From positions 1 to 5,774 of the forward strand of contig JAEDIH010000109.1 of assembly GCA_016292575.1 (NCBI GenBank): a stretch of DNA of 5,774 nt, written 5' to 3'. Under the pieces are notes generated by a model that saw only the letters and a program-made list of their open reading frames with translations, had not been told where the DNA came from and searched no databases. The position numbers were made by a program, and so were the translations under genes. Source of the DNA: Clostridiaceae bacterium. GTDB taxonomy: Bacteria > Bacillota > Clostridia > Oscillospirales > Acutalibacteraceae. This document shows, in pieces, positions 5,472-5,774 of the stretch; within the stretch, counting starts at the first letter, position 1; every line of letters starts with the position of its first letter.

Positions 5472-5774
5472 TCAGTCCTTAATAACTCTTACTCTGATGA
5501 CGCCGTCAATGCCGTCAAAGAGCTTTTCAAAATCGGTGTCCTTTTCGCCGAGACTTATGTCAACGATGGTATATGCCATGTCCTTTTTTGCCTTGTTCAA
5601 AAGGTTTTCAATGTTGTAGCCCTCGCCTGATACCGCCGAGGAGATTTTTGCAATCATGTTCGGAATGTTTTTGTGAATGATGCAAAGGCGGCAGTCCGTT
5701 TCGCGCGCTGTGGAAACATTCGGGAAGTTGACCGAGTTGCGGATATTGCCGTTTTCAAGGAAATCCACAAGCTC
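5472..5774 (-). CDS. serA: D-3-phosphoglycerate dehydrogenase, C-terminal ACT domain (5' end outside the window)
   Basis: The last 100 residues of a larger protein are visible, and the frame stays open to the window edge. The sequence LVDFLENGNIRNSVNFPN is the linker that follows the dehydrogenase domains in SerA. The ACT regulatory domain follows, with CIIHKNIPNMIAKIS and EGYNIENLLNKAK, ending in VIRVRVIKD. SerA oxidises 3-phosphoglycerate with NAD in the first committed step of serine biosynthesis, in the cytosol. In E. coli the ACT domain binds serine through an H-x-N pair and a downstream Asn; the equivalents here are HKN and YNIEN, so feedback inhibition by serine is plausible. The GTG at 5768 is an internal valine, not a start. 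The catalytic domains cannot be judged from here. Confidence 0.88.
   Translation of the reverse strand, partial: ELVDFLENGNIRNSVNFPNVSTARETDCRLCIIHKNIPNMIAKISSAVSGEGYNIENLLNKAKKDMAYTIVDISLGEKDTDFEKLFDGIDGVIRVRVIKD

Noticed and set aside
5472..5768. A stand-alone small ACT-domain protein starting at the GTG at 5768.
   Set aside because: The frame continues upstream to the window edge with residues E-L-V that match the SerA linker, so this is the 3' part of a longer gene.

Overview
The window looks like chromosomal DNA from a gut-type clostridium, most likely near Ruminococcaceae/Oscillospiraceae. The grounds are a moderate GC content with AT-rich intergenic DNA, strong Gram-positive ribosome binding sites, a YfnB/YjjG-type phosphatase, a MerR-TipAS regulator, a SerA C-terminus of the clostridial ACT type, and secreted proteins with BspA-type leucine-rich repeats and CUB-like domains. 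The taxonomic placement is inference; the window has no marker gene.

Layout from left to right. A complete HAD-family nucleotidase gene (14-715, +) ends at a rho-independent terminator (750-783). That terminator lies between it and a convergent MerR-type regulator gene with a TipAS ligand-binding domain (782-1507, -). The regulator's own promoter is unusually readable: a -35 and a -10 box separated by 19 bp, with a palindrome filling the spacer. This is the classic MerR-family arrangement, and it also fixes the start codon. About 50 bp further right is an outward-facing promoter with perfect consensus boxes (TTGACA, 17 bp, TATAAT). It should drive a two-gene operon of secreted proteins.

The first operon product (1713-3743) is a 676-residue BspA-like LRR protein. 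It has a Sec signal peptide, two cysteine-rich modules and a distinctive C-terminal tail in which a basic aromatic helix is flanked by Cys/His motifs. The second (3768-5414) starts 24 bp later. It is a 548-residue exported protein with an N-terminal CUB-like domain, an unrecognised middle, a probable papain-like cysteine peptidase domain and a C-terminal amphipathic helix. A very stable hairpin (17-bp perfect stem) follows and is shared with the convergent 3' end of serA (5472-5774, -), which runs off the right edge.

The two exported proteins form the accessory part of the window. Together they suggest a surface or secreted module of an adhesive repeat protein plus a possible peptidase, strongly transcribed from its own promoter. 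The flanking genes (nucleotidase, regulator, serine biosynthesis) are ordinary. No tRNA, rRNA, CRISPR array, insertion sequence or attachment site was seen. The longest gene-free stretch is the 205-bp divergent promoter region.
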